The position numbers and the translations under genes were made by a program. 64,000 nt of DNA, taken from Erythrobacter sp. SG61-1L. Its GTDB lineage: Bacteria > Pseudomonadota > Alphaproteobacteria > Sphingomonadales > Sphingomonadaceae. Location of the stretch: contig NZ_JXQC01000003.1 in NCBI RefSeq assembly GCF_001305965.1, positions 372,001 through 436,000 of the forward strand. The letters are read 5' to 3'. Below, in pieces: positions 55,290 to 63,747 of the stretch. Below the pieces are notes generated by a model. That model worked only from the letters and a program-made list of their open reading frames with translations, was not told where the DNA came from and did not search any database. Each line of letters starts with the position of its first letter. The first letter of the stretch is position 1.

Positions 55290-58200
55290 ATGACCCTGAA
55301 CCGCGCCCTACTGCTGTCGGCCATTTCCAGCCTTGCCGTGATTTCGGCAATTCCTGCCCACGCCCAGCAGGTGCCTGCATCGTCCTCGCAGGAGCCGGTG
55401 GACCCGGCCGACGACAGTTTGGACACCGAAAACGAGATCGTCGTGACGGCGCAGAACATCCGTGGTTCGGTGCAGGTCGCCCAGCCGCCGATCCAGGTCC
55501 TGAGCGAGACGGACATCGCCGCCTATGGCGCAAGCTCGATTGCCGATCTGGTCGCCGCGCTGGCGCCGCAGACGGGTTCGGGCCGTGGCCGTTCGTCCGG
55601 CCCGCCGGTGTTCCTCGTCAACGGCATGCGCGTATCCAGCTTCCGCGAAATGCGCTCCTTCCCGCCCGAGGCGATCCAGAAGGTGGAAATCCTGCCGGAA
55701 GAAGTGGCTCAGAAATATGGCTTCTCTGCCGATCAGCGCCTGATCAACTTCATCCTGAAGAACAATTATTCCAGCCGCGAACTGGAAGGCGAATATAGCC
55801 AGCCCGGCGCCGGGGGCACTTCCACCAAGCAGGTGGAGACGACCTATCTGCAGATCGCCGGGCCGAGCCGGTTCAATATCAATGCCGAATGGAACGATAC
55901 CAGCCCGCTGACCGAGGCGGAGCGCGGGGTGGTGCAGTCTGTTGTGCCCGGCCTTGCGACCGATCCAAACCCGGCGAATTATCGCAGCCTTGTGGGCGAC
56001 AGTTCCGATCTGGAGCTGACCGGCAACGTCACCACCCGGCTTGGCGGCGCGGGCAGTTCCCTGTCGGTCAACGGCACCTATGAGCGTGGCCGCAGCCAGA
56101 GCCTGTCGGGCCTCAACACAGTGACGCTGACCGATCCGAACGACGCGAATAACAGCCTGCTGCGCACCTATGGCGAGGACGACCCGCTCGCCCGCCGCAG
56201 CCGGACCGAGACGGTGTCTTTCGGCAGCACGCTGAACGCGCCGCTGGGCGATTGGCAGCTGACCGGCACGATCGACGCCAGCCGGGCGCGCAGCACTACG
56301 GAAATTGACCGTTACGCCGATTCCACCGTGTTGCAGGATGCGGTTGCCGATGGCCTGCTCGCCTATGACGGGCTGCTGCCCACCACCAGCGACGCGGGCT
56401 TCGATACGGCGAAGACGCTGACCGATTCCGCCAGCTCGCTCGTCACCGTGATGGGTTCGCCCCTGATCCTGCCCGCGGGCGACGTTACGCTTACGCTGGA
56501 CGCAGGCTACAAGTGGAACCGCGTCCAGAGCGAGGACACGCGCAATCCGGGCGTGGAAACCAGCCTGACGCGCGGCGATCTCTCCGCCGGGTTCAACCTG
56601 GGCGTGCCGATCACCAGCCGGGATGACGATTTCCTGGGCGCCATCGGCGACATCAGCCTGAACTTCACGGCCGGGATCGACCACCTTTCGGACTTCGGCA
56701 CGCTGACTGACTGGACGGCCGGGATCAATTGGGGGATCACCGATACGCTGAACATCCAGGCCAGCTACATCACTCGCGATGCGGCGCCCGGCCTCAGCCA
56801 GCTCAACAGCCCCGAAGTGGTGACGCTGAACGTCCCGACTTACGACCTGTCGCGCGGCGAAACGGTGCTGGCTACTGTCACCAGCGGCGGCAATCCCAAT
56901 CTGACCAACGAGAAGCAGCGCGACGTGCGCATCGGCGCCTTCTGGCAGCTGCCATTCCTCAACAATTCCAGCATCTCGGTGGAATATAACCGCAACAATT
57001 CCTCGGACGTCAGTGCATCCTTCCCGCTGCTGACCCCGGCAATCGAAGCAGCCTTCCCGGATCGGGTGCAGCGCGATCTGGTCACCGGTCAGCTGATCTC
57101 CATCGATCAGCGCCCGGTCACCTTCGATAGCCAGAAATCCTCGCGCCTGCGCTTTGGCCTCAATCTTTCCGGGCCCTTCGGCAAGGCGAATGCCAGTGCG
57201 GGCAATGCCAACAATCCCTTCGCCATGGCGCGTGCTGCTGCGGGCGGCGGGCAAGGTGGCGGGCAAGGCGGGGGCGGGCAGGCTGCGCCGCAGGGCGGCG
57301 GCGCACCCGCACTGGGAGCCAATGGCCCTCAGGGTGCTGGCGGACCGCCGCAGGGCGGCTTTGGCGGGCCGGGCGGTGGCTTCAACCCAGAGCGTTTTGC
57401 GCAGTTCCGGCAGCAGCTTTGCGCAGACGGCGCGACGGTGCCCGATATTTCCACCATGCCGGAACAGATGAAGGCAAACCTGCTCAAGCCGGATGGCACG
57501 ATCGATCAGGAAAAGCTGAACCAGTTCAAGCAGCGCATCTGCAGCAGCGATGGCCCTCCCGGAGGGTTCGATCCGGCGCGCTTTGCGGAAATGCGCCAGC
57601 GCTTCTGCGCGACCGGCAGTGACGAAGTGCCTGATCTGTCCGCATTGCCAGACCGTATTCAGGAAGAACTGCGCGGGGCGGACGGCAAGCTTGATCCCGA
57701 GAAATATGCACAGTTCAAGCAGCGCATCTGTTCCAGCGACGGCCCGCCGCAGGGTGGGCAGGGCAATGCTCAGGGCGGCGGCCAGAATGGTGGCGGACAG
57801 AACGGTGGTGGACAGGGCGCAGCCTTTGCCGGCCCGCCTCCGGGTGGTGCCGGTGGACCTGGCGCCGGTGGGCCTGGTGGTGGCGGCCAGCGCGGCGGTG
57901 GCGGCTTCCGTGGGCCGGGCGGCCCCGGTGGCGGCGACGGCCGAGGCCGCTGGTTCATGAACCTGACCTACACGCTCGAACTCGAAAACGAGGTCCAGAT
58001 CGCCGAAAACCTGCCGGTTCTCGACCTGCTGGATGGCGGTGCCCTTTCCGGAAGCGGCGTGGTGCGCCATTCGGCGCAGCTGGTGGGCGGGTTGTTCTAT
58101 CGCGGCATCGGCATGCGTTATTCGGCCAGCTATTCCGGCCCCAGCCGGATCGATGGCACCGGCTTGCCGGGCAGCACAGATCTGGAATTCGGCAGCCTTG

Positions 58201-58424
58201 CCAAGCTGGACCTGCGCCTGTTTGCCGATCTTGGCCAGCAGGCGAAGCTGGTGGAAGCCGTGCCCTTCCTGAAGGGCAGCCGCATCTCCTTCGGCGTGGA
58301 CAATGTGTTCGACAGCTATCGCACTGTCACGGACTCCAATGGCGATGTGCCGCTGCGTTATCAGCGTGCCTATATGGACGCGAACGGGCGGACCTTCTCG
58401 CTGGAATTCCGCAAGATGTTCTGA
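55290..58424 (+). CDS. TonB-dependent receptor with Gly-rich insertion and two Cys-paired repeats
   Basis: A 1044-residue outer-membrane protein. Signal peptide ends AIPAHAQQ; the TonB-box/plug start is ENEIVVTAQNIRGS, then QVLSETDIAAYGASSIADLV, and a plug with FPPEAIQKVEILPEEVAQKYGFSADQRLINFILK rather than the usual RGPQ motif. The barrel runs to the C-terminal FSLEFRKMF. From about residue 649 to 880 a long Gly/Gln-rich insertion contains two 62-residue repeats (698-759, 760-821), each with a pattern RFAxxRQxxC ... DG.(I/L)DxEKxxQFKQRICSSDGPP and two Cys (711 and 751; 773 and 814). The insert lies between barrel strands, so probably outside the cell. Ligand unknown. Confidence 0.85.
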   Translation: MTLNRALLLSAISSLAVISAIPAHAQQVPASSSQEPVDPADDSLDTENEIVVTAQNIRGSVQVAQPPIQVLSETDIAAYGASSIADLVAALAPQTGSGRGRSSGPPVFLVNGMRVSSFREMRSFPPEAIQKVEILPEEVAQKYGFSADQRLINFILKNNYSSRELEGEYSQPGAGGTSTKQVETTYLQIAGPSRFNINAEWNDTSPLTEAERGVVQSVVPGLATDPNPANYRSLVGDSSDLELTGNVTTRLGGAGSSLSVNGTYERGRSQSLSGLNTVTLTDPNDANNSLLRTYGEDDPLARRSRTETVSFGSTLNAPLGDWQLTGTIDASRARSTTEIDRYADSTVLQDAVADGLLAYDGLLPTTSDAGFDTAKTLTDSASSLVTVMGSPLILPAGDVTLTLDAGYKWNRVQSEDTRNPGVETSLTRGDLSAGFNLGVPITSRDDDFLGAIGDISLNFTAGIDHLSDFGTLTDWTAGINWGITDTLNIQASYITRDAAPGLSQLNSPEVVTLNVPTYDLSRGETVLATVTSGGNPNLTNEKQRDVRIGAFWQLPFLNNSSISVEYNRNNSSDVSASFPLLTPAIEAAFPDRVQRDLVTGQLISIDQRPVTFDSQKSSRLRFGLNLSGPFGKANASAGNANNPFAMARAAAGGGQGGGQGGGGQAAPQGGGAPALGANGPQGAGGPPQGGFGGPGGGFNPERFAQFRQQLCADGATVPDISTMPEQMKANLLKPDGTIDQEKLNQFKQRICSSDGPPGGFDPARFAEMRQRFCATGSDEVPDLSALPDRIQEELRGADGKLDPEKYAQFKQRICSSDGPPQGGQGNAQGGGQNGGGQNGGGQGAAFAGPPPGGAGGPGAGGPGGGGQRGGGGFRGPGGPGGGDGRGRWFMNLTYTLELENEVQIAENLPVLDLLDGGALSGSGVVRHSAQLVGGLFYRGIGMRYSASYSGPSRIDGTGLPGSTDLEFGSLAKLDLRLFADLGQQAKLVEAVPFLKGSRISFGVDNVFDSYRTVTDSNGDVPLRYQRAYMDANGRTFSLEFRKMF

Positions 58425-58441
58425 TGCGGATGGCCGGTTGG

Positions 58442-58460
58442 AGCGAAATCCTATTTCGCT
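58442..58460. repeat. AGCGAAAT-CCT-ATTTCGCT hairpin
   Basis: Perfect 8-bp inverted repeat 18 bp past the stop of the 1044-residue receptor, next to REP-like sequences. It might act as a transcript 3' end, but there is no T-run. Confidence 0.6.
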
Positions 58461-58466
58461 TGATGG

Positions 58467-58558
58467 GGCTCGTCATTGCGAGCGTAGCGAAGCAATCCAG
58501 GGCGAAGCGCGCCGAACCCTTGATCGCTTCGGGCCTTTGGCCCTCGCAATGACGAGCC
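58467..58558. repeat. REP-like element (CGTCATTGCGAG type)
   Basis: GGCTCGTCATTGCGAG at 58467-58482 and CTCGCAATGACGAGCC at 58543-58558 are exact inverted copies, with GAAGCAATCCAG and GATCGCTTCGGGCC between. This family of intergenic repeats is well known in alphaproteobacteria and other groups. It is unlike the GTCATTCCCGC type at 23135. Confidence 0.85.
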
Positions 58559-58596
58559 AATCAAGAACGGTCATGCCCTGAGGCAGATGGAAAGAT

Positions 58597-58640
58597 GCAA
58601 AGGGGCCGTCGCCAAGTGGCGCGCGGCCCCTTTGCTTATT
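58597..58640 (+). terminator. Strong terminator hairpin after the receptor gene
   Basis: GCAAAGGGGCCG at 58597-58608 pairs perfectly with CGGCCCCTTTGC at 58624-58635; an inner CGCCA/TGGCG stem lies between. TTATTC follows. It is far (about 170 bp) from the receptor stop, past a REP element. Confidence 0.7.
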
Positions 58641-58669
58641 CGTCATGCTGAAACGAGTTCAGGGTGACG
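58641..58669. repeat. REP-like element (CGTCATGCTGAA type)
   Basis: CGTCATGCTGAA at 58641-58652 and TTCAGGGTGACG at 58658-58669 are inverted with two mismatches around a 5-base loop. Together with the elements at 58467 and 23135 this makes three distinct repeat families in the window. Confidence 0.7.
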
Positions 58670-58894
58670 AGTGAGGGAATGGGGCCTTTGCTTTTCATTT
58701 TCCTACAGGCCGCCTGCTTGCCATAAGCCGGTCATGACCTGCATCGCCCCTCGCAATCCGTTTCTTTCCGCCTGTTCGGGCGGCCATGGGGCAGGGGGCG
58801 AGTTTTCTCCCAGTACAGTGTCAACCTTGTCAACTTCGGCGGATTTCCGAGGGCGTGCGGTTCCCTTTTTCGTCGATTTTCCTATCTGGCGCGC

Positions 58895-60835
58895 ATGAGC
58901 AAAACCCCCGCCGGAACACCGCACGATCCCCGAGGGGCCGAACGCTTCAATGAGGAGCGGGCGGCCTATACTGTGCGCTCGGCCCAGCCTGATCTGGAGG
59001 CGGGCGTCACCGCCATCCGTGAGACGGTGAAGGTGTTGAAGCCCAAGCCGGGTGTCTATCGTATGCTCGATGCGCGGGGCGATGTGCTTTACGTCGGCAA
59101 GGCGCGGGCGCTGAAGAACCGCGTTTCCAATTACACGCAGGTGGAGCGGCTGACGAACCGGCTGCGGCGCATGGTCAGCCAGACGCGCAGCATGGAAATC
59201 GTCACCACCAATAGCGAGGCCGAGGCGCTGCTGCTGGAAACCCAGCTGATCAAGCGTTTCCGCCCGCCTTACAACGTGCTGCTGCGGGACGATAAGAGCT
59301 TCCCCTTCATCCTGCTGCGGGCGGACCATGACTTCCCCCGGATCACCAAGCATCGCGGGGCAAGGAAGGCGAAGGGGAATTATTACGGGCCGTTCGCCAG
59401 TGCCGGCTCGGTGAATTCCACGATTAATGCACTACAGAAGCTGTTCCTTTTAAGATCTTGCACAGACAGCTTTTTTACCCGGCGTGACCGGCCATGTCTG
59501 CTTTATCAGATCAGGCGCTGTGCAGCGCCATGCGTGGGCCGGATAGACGAGGCGGGCTATGCCGATCTGGTCCGTCAGGCGAAGGATTTCCTCGGCGGCA
59601 GGTCCACGGCCGTGCAGCAGGAAATCCAGCAGCAGATGGAAACGGCGGCCGAAGCACTGGATTTCGAGCGGGCGGCCATGCTGCGCGACAGGTTGCGCGC
59701 CGCCACGGCGATCCAGGGCAGCCAGGCAATCAACGCCGCAGGCATTGCGGAGGCGGATGTCTTCGCCATGGCCGTGAAGGGCGGGCATGTGGCGGTGCAG
59801 GCCTTCTTCATTCGCGGCGGCCAGAACTGGGGCCACCGTGCCTTCTTCCCCGCCCATACCGACGGGGTGGAGGAAGATGCGATTCTGGCGGGCGTGATGG
59901 CCCAGTTTTACGAGGAAGTGCCGCCCCCGCGCCTTGTGCTGGTGGATCGCGAAATGGAGGGCGCGGACCTGTTGGCGGAAGCTCTGGCCAGTGCCAGCGG
60001 GCACAAGGTGGAAATCTCCGTCCCTCAGCGCGGGGACCGACGGCGGCTGATCGAACAGGCATCGCGCAATGCGGTGGAGGCGTTGGAACGGCGCATGGCC
60101 GAGAGCAGCACCACGGCGAAGATCCTGCGCGAAATGGCTGAATTTCTCGAACTGCCGGAGCCGCCGGAGCGGATCGAAGTCTACGACAACAGCCACATTC
60201 AGGGCACCAAGGCTGTGGGCGCCATGGTGGTGGCGGGGCCGGAAGGCTTCATCAAGAACCAGTATCGCAAGTTCAACATCAAGTCCGCGCAGACCGATGA
60301 CGATTACGGCATGATGCGCGAAGTGATGACCCGCCGCTTCTCCCGAGCGCAGGAAGAAGACCCGGACCGGGACGGCGATAGCTGGCCGGACCTTGTGCTG
60401 ATCGATGGCGGCAAGGGCCAGATGAACGCAGTGAAGGATGCGCTGGAGGAACTTGGGATCGAGGATGTGCCCCTGATCGCCATAGCCAAGGGGCCGCATC
60501 ACGGGCGTGAAGGGCGCGAAGTGTTCCACTTCCCCGACGGGCGGGAAAAGATGCTGCCGGTGAATTCCCCGCTGCTGTTCCACTTGCAGCGCCTGCGGGA
60601 CGAGGTGCACCGCTATGTTATCGGGGCGCACCGGGCCAAGCGCAGCCGCGCGATCACCGCTTCACCGCTGGACGAAATCCCCGGTATCGGCCCGGCAAGA
60701 AAACGCGCCTTGCTGCTGCACTTCGGAACCGCCAGCAAGGTGCGGGCGGCTTCGCTGGAAGACCTGCAGCGGGCACCCGGCGTCAGTGCCGCCGTGGCGC
60801 AGACGATCTACGATTTCTATCACCCCAGCGGGTGA
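58895..60835 (+). CDS. uvrC: UvrABC excinuclease subunit C
   Basis: A 646-residue nuclease that makes both incisions in nucleotide excision repair. Its GIY-YIG domain is PKPGVYRMLDARGDVLYVGKARALKNRVSNYTQ near residue 50. Then SEAEALLLETQLIKRFRPPYN, the Cys-rich CAAPCVGRI, and the UvrB-binding UVR motif (STAVQQEIQQQMETAAEALDFERAAMLRDRL) near 245. The C-terminal RNase-H-like part has VYDNSHIQGTKAVGAMV and DLVLIDGGKGQMNAVKDAL, and the helix-hairpin-helix end is EIPGIGPARKRALLLHFGTASKVRAASLEDL. The N-terminal 40 residues (TPHDPRGAERFNEER) are longer than in E. coli, as in other alphaproteobacteria. Confidence 0.97.
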   Translation: MSKTPAGTPHDPRGAERFNEERAAYTVRSAQPDLEAGVTAIRETVKVLKPKPGVYRMLDARGDVLYVGKARALKNRVSNYTQVERLTNRLRRMVSQTRSMEIVTTNSEAEALLLETQLIKRFRPPYNVLLRDDKSFPFILLRADHDFPRITKHRGARKAKGNYYGPFASAGSVNSTINALQKLFLLRSCTDSFFTRRDRPCLLYQIRRCAAPCVGRIDEAGYADLVRQAKDFLGGRSTAVQQEIQQQMETAAEALDFERAAMLRDRLRAATAIQGSQAINAAGIAEADVFAMAVKGGHVAVQAFFIRGGQNWGHRAFFPAHTDGVEEDAILAGVMAQFYEEVPPPRLVLVDREMEGADLLAEALASASGHKVEISVPQRGDRRRLIEQASRNAVEALERRMAESSTTAKILREMAEFLELPEPPERIEVYDNSHIQGTKAVGAMVVAGPEGFIKNQYRKFNIKSAQTDDDYGMMREVMTRRFSRAQEEDPDRDGDSWPDLVLIDGGKGQMNAVKDALEELGIEDVPLIAIAKGPHHGREGREVFHFPDGREKMLPVNSPLLFHLQRLRDEVHRYVIGAHRAKRSRAITASPLDEIPGIGPARKRALLLHFGTASKVRAASLEDLQRAPGVSAAVAQTIYDFYHPSG

Positions 60836-60848
60836 GGGGAGGTGCAGG

Positions 60849-61502
60849 ATGGCCGATGAGGAAGAACGCGAATTCGCCTCGCCGCCATGTTCGCTTGGCG
60901 AAGTCGATCCGGCCTATGCCGGGCTGGACGGCGCAGGCGGCCTGAATGACTGGCGCAAGGCGGAGCGGGAACGCCTGATTGCCCTGCGCATGGCGATCCC
61001 GGCGAGTGACCGGGCCGAACTGGGCGAAAGGATCGCCGCCTATCTGGAAGCGCTGATCGGCGATCCGGCGGGCCTTGTCGTCAGCGCCTATTGGCCGTTC
61101 CGGGGCGAACCCGATCTCAAGCCGATGCTGGCCCGTTTACGGGAAAGGGGCGCGATCACGGCCTTGCCGGTCGTGGTGAAAAAGGCGCACCCGCTGGTAT
61201 TCCGCCAATGGCAATCGGGCAACCGGCTGGAACGGGGCGTGTGGAACATCCCCATCCCGGCAGACGGCGCCGAAGTGGTGCCGGATATCGCGATTGCCCC
61301 GGTCGTGGGTTTTGACCCGCTCTGTTACCGCCTCGGCTATGGCGGTGGCTTTTTCGACCGTACGCTGGCGGCGCTCCTGCCGCACAAGCCGCGCCTGTTC
61401 GGCGTCGGCTATAACGTGCAGGCGATCCCCACGATCTATCCGCAGACCTATGACATCCCGATGGATGCGGTGGTGACAGAGGTAGGTGTCACCACCGCGT
61501 GA
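60849..61502 (+). CDS. 5-formyltetrahydrofolate cyclo-ligase
   Basis: A 217-residue enzyme that converts 5-formyl-THF to 5,10-methenyl-THF with ATP. ATG 60849 has GGTGCAGG upstream. RKAERERLIALRMAIP near residue 35, then SAYWPFRGEPDLKPML, and the main signature VVGFDPLCYRLGYGGGFFDRTLA near 155, with VGYNVQAIPTIYPQTYDIPMD. The N-terminal 30 residues are extra. It starts 13 bp after uvrC and ends 6 bp before the convergent TonB receptor. Confidence 0.92.
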   Translation: MADEEEREFASPPCSLGEVDPAYAGLDGAGGLNDWRKAERERLIALRMAIPASDRAELGERIAAYLEALIGDPAGLVVSAYWPFRGEPDLKPMLARLRERGAITALPVVVKKAHPLVFRQWQSGNRLERGVWNIPIPADGAEVVPDIAIAPVVGFDPLCYRLGYGGGFFDRTLAALLPHKPRLFGVGYNVQAIPTIYPQTYDIPMDAVVTEVGVTTA

Positions 61503-61508
61503 CCGGGC

Positions 61509-63599
61509 TTAATAGCTCGCGCGAGCCGTTAGGAAGAAGCTGCGGCCGGGTTCGGGGAAGCCGTCCACCAGCGTGTAATTATCGTCGAACAGATTGCGCA
61601 CCCCGGCGCCCAAGGTCACCCCGTCGATCACTTCGTAATCCACGCGCAGATTGGCCTGAGCATAGGCGCCGGTCCTGTAATAGAGCGTGCCGGCCGTGTT
61701 CACCGTCCAGCGGTCAGACGCCACTTCGAGCGAGGGCAGGATGCTCAGCCGTTCCAGCGGCTGCCATTCCAGCCAGGCGAAGGCCTTGTGCGTGGGAACG
61801 CCGGTGGCCTCGAAGGCCGAGATCGAGGGATCGGTGAAATCGCGCTGGGTCCAGGTGTAGTTGGCGCCAAGACTCAGCGTGGCGCTTGCCTGTGCGCTCA
61901 CCGCCACTTCGGCCCCGTAATATTCACCCTTGCCGACATTGCGGCTCTGGCTGACGGCATTGTCCGAGCAGACCGGCGGCGTGGCATTGTCGCAGGTCTG
62001 GTAGATGTAGGGGAAGGATACGATGGCGTCGTCCAGCCAGGAATAGAAGGCTGCGCCTTCCACCTTCACGGCGCCGAAGTTCTTCGATCCGCCCAGTTCC
62101 AGATTGGTGGAGCGTTCGCTCTTCAGATCCGGGTTGGATGTCGCCCCGCCAAAGCGCGAGCTGAAGCGTTCGAAGATGGTCGGGAAGCGGGTGCGCGAAC
62201 TGAGCGACAGGTGCAACGCAGTGTCCGCATCCGGCGTCCAGTCAACTCGGCCCTGTGCGTTCCAGGCATCGGCATTGGCCAGCGGATAGTTGAACAAAGT
62301 GCCGCCATCGCGAGTGCCGTTGAGGGTGAATTCCTCGGCCGTGTAAAGCTTGCGCCAGTCATAGCTGAATCCGCCGGTCACGCTGAGCGTTGGGCTGAGC
62401 TGCAGGCGATCCTCGATCGCGACGCTGAACGTATCCTCGTCATCGGCCTGCGGCGGTTCGATGTAACCGGTGGGGAAGTACTGCGAATATTCGCTATGTT
62501 CGTCGCGCCGGTAATGGAAGGCTACGCCGAGCTTGTTGCTGCCGGTGGTGTAATCGAGCTGGACGGTGCCGCCATAGGCCTTGTCTTCATACCAGCTGTT
62601 GAACACCTTGCCCGCAGTCAGTGTCTGGCTGTTCTGGTTGCGATTGTCGAAGCCGCGCAGCAAATTGTCGAAGCTGTTGTGATAGAGCTTCGTCTTGAGC
62701 GTCAGATCGTCGCCGAGGGCCGTGGTGGAGAGGAAGTAGAAGCTTTCGATATTCCAGTAGGGCCAGCTCCAGTAGCGCTGGCTGTTCAGCGAATCCGAGA
62801 CGTGCAGCGGCGCGTTCTTCGAGCCTTCCTGCCTCGTGTAGCTGATCGAATATTCGTCGGTCGCGTTGGGGGTGAAGCCGATCTTGGCATTCACGCGCCA
62901 GTCTTCGGTGCGGCTGAAATCGCGTTCGCCGCCATCTTCCGTGGCAGTGGGGGTGAAGTCTTCCGGTAGATCCCAATGATCGCGGAACGTGCGGGCATAG
63001 CTGGCCTGCGCATACCACTGGTCCTGCTTGGTGCCGATCAGGGCGAAGGCGCTGTAGCCGGCGTAATCGGCATCGCGATCAAGCTCCAGCGTGCCGCGGG
63101 CTTCCACTTCCAGTTCCTTGGTGGGCTTGCGGGTCACGAGATTGATCGCGCCGCCCATCGCGCCGGGGCCGTCGAGGACCGAGGCATAGCCCTTGGCTAC
63201 CTGAATCTCGGCCACGTCCGGTGTCAGGAAGCGGCCGTAATCGAGGCGATTGTCGGCCGGGAGATAGACACGGATGCCATCGATCGAGAGCGGGACCTGA
63301 AACCGGTCGAAACCGCGGACATAGATCAGGCGTTCATTGCGCGAACCGCCGCTGTTGGAAGCTGACACGCCCGGCATGAGGTTGGCCGCATCGTCCAGCT
63401 GGTTGCGGTTGAAGGCTTCGATGGCCTCCGCCGTCATGGTTTCGCCAGTCACCGCGATGCCTTCCGGCTTCTTGCTGGTGACCAGAATCTGGCCGAGGGT
63501 GAAGGTGTTATCAGCGGTTTCTGCGGTAGTTTCTTCCGCATGGGCCGTGGCAGGCAGGCAGACGATCAGGCAGGCCGAAGCCAGCAGGCGCAATTTCAT
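61509..63599 (-). CDS. TonB-dependent outer-membrane receptor
   Basis: A 696-residue receptor; ATG 63599 (MKLRLLASACLIVCLPATAHA) or 18 bp upstream. Plug: TLGQILVTSKKPEG (TonB-box region), NRNQLDDAANLMPGVSASNSGGSRNERLIYVRGFDRFQVPLSIDGIRVYLP and VAKGYASVLDGPGAMGGAINLVTRKPT. The barrel ends GAGVRNLFDDNYTLVDGFPEPGRSFFLTARASY, ending in Tyr as many do. The NxxR and EPGRSFF parts recall vitamin B12 and iron-complex receptors, but the ligand is not known. No cobalamin riboswitch was seen in the leader; instead there is a 22-bp dyad at 63673. Confidence 0.93.
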   Translation of the reverse strand: MKLRLLASACLIVCLPATAHAEETTAETADNTFTLGQILVTSKKPEGIAVTGETMTAEAIEAFNRNQLDDAANLMPGVSASNSGGSRNERLIYVRGFDRFQVPLSIDGIRVYLPADNRLDYGRFLTPDVAEIQVAKGYASVLDGPGAMGGAINLVTRKPTKELEVEARGTLELDRDADYAGYSAFALIGTKQDQWYAQASYARTFRDHWDLPEDFTPTATEDGGERDFSRTEDWRVNAKIGFTPNATDEYSISYTRQEGSKNAPLHVSDSLNSQRYWSWPYWNIESFYFLSTTALGDDLTLKTKLYHNSFDNLLRGFDNRNQNSQTLTAGKVFNSWYEDKAYGGTVQLDYTTGSNKLGVAFHYRRDEHSEYSQYFPTGYIEPPQADDEDTFSVAIEDRLQLSPTLSVTGGFSYDWRKLYTAEEFTLNGTRDGGTLFNYPLANADAWNAQGRVDWTPDADTALHLSLSSRTRFPTIFERFSSRFGGATSNPDLKSERSTNLELGGSKNFGAVKVEGAAFYSWLDDAIVSFPYIYQTCDNATPPVCSDNAVSQSRNVGKGEYYGAEVAVSAQASATLSLGANYTWTQRDFTDPSISAFEATGVPTHKAFAWLEWQPLERLSILPSLEVASDRWTVNTAGTLYYRTGAYAQANLRVDYEVIDGVTLGAGVRNLFDDNYTLVDGFPEPGRSFFLTARASY

Positions 63600-63672
63600 T
63601 TTCCGGTGTTCCCTCATTGCAAAAACGCCCCTCGCTGCGTGGCGAAGGGCTATATATGATGGAATATGGTAT

Positions 63673-63694
63673 GCTATGTTTTGTGAAATATAGC
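63673..63694 (-). promoter_or_regulatory. 22-bp dyad upstream of the TonB receptor (candidate operator)
   Basis: Minus strand GCTATATTTCACAAAACATAGC: the arms GCTAT(A/G)TTT are inverted with one mismatch around a short centre, in an AT-rich island unusual for this genome. The position, 70-95 bp before the start, fits a promoter operator for a metal-type repressor, but the sequence is not a textbook Fur or Zur box. Confidence 0.5.
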
Positions 63695-63747
63695 AAGGGC
63701 CGTGCAAAAGGGCCTTCAGGCATGCACGCAGATAGCGGGAGTCGGTC

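Noticed and set aside
55308-58070. A 920-codon minus-strand frame over the Cys-repeat receptor
   Set aside because: Antisense of a gene with signal peptide, plug and barrel; its low-complexity His/Ala/Arg content is the mirror of the Gly-rich sense strand.
63600-63747. Cobalamin riboswitch before the third TonB receptor
   Set aside because: The gap is under 150 bp and has no B12-box sequence.
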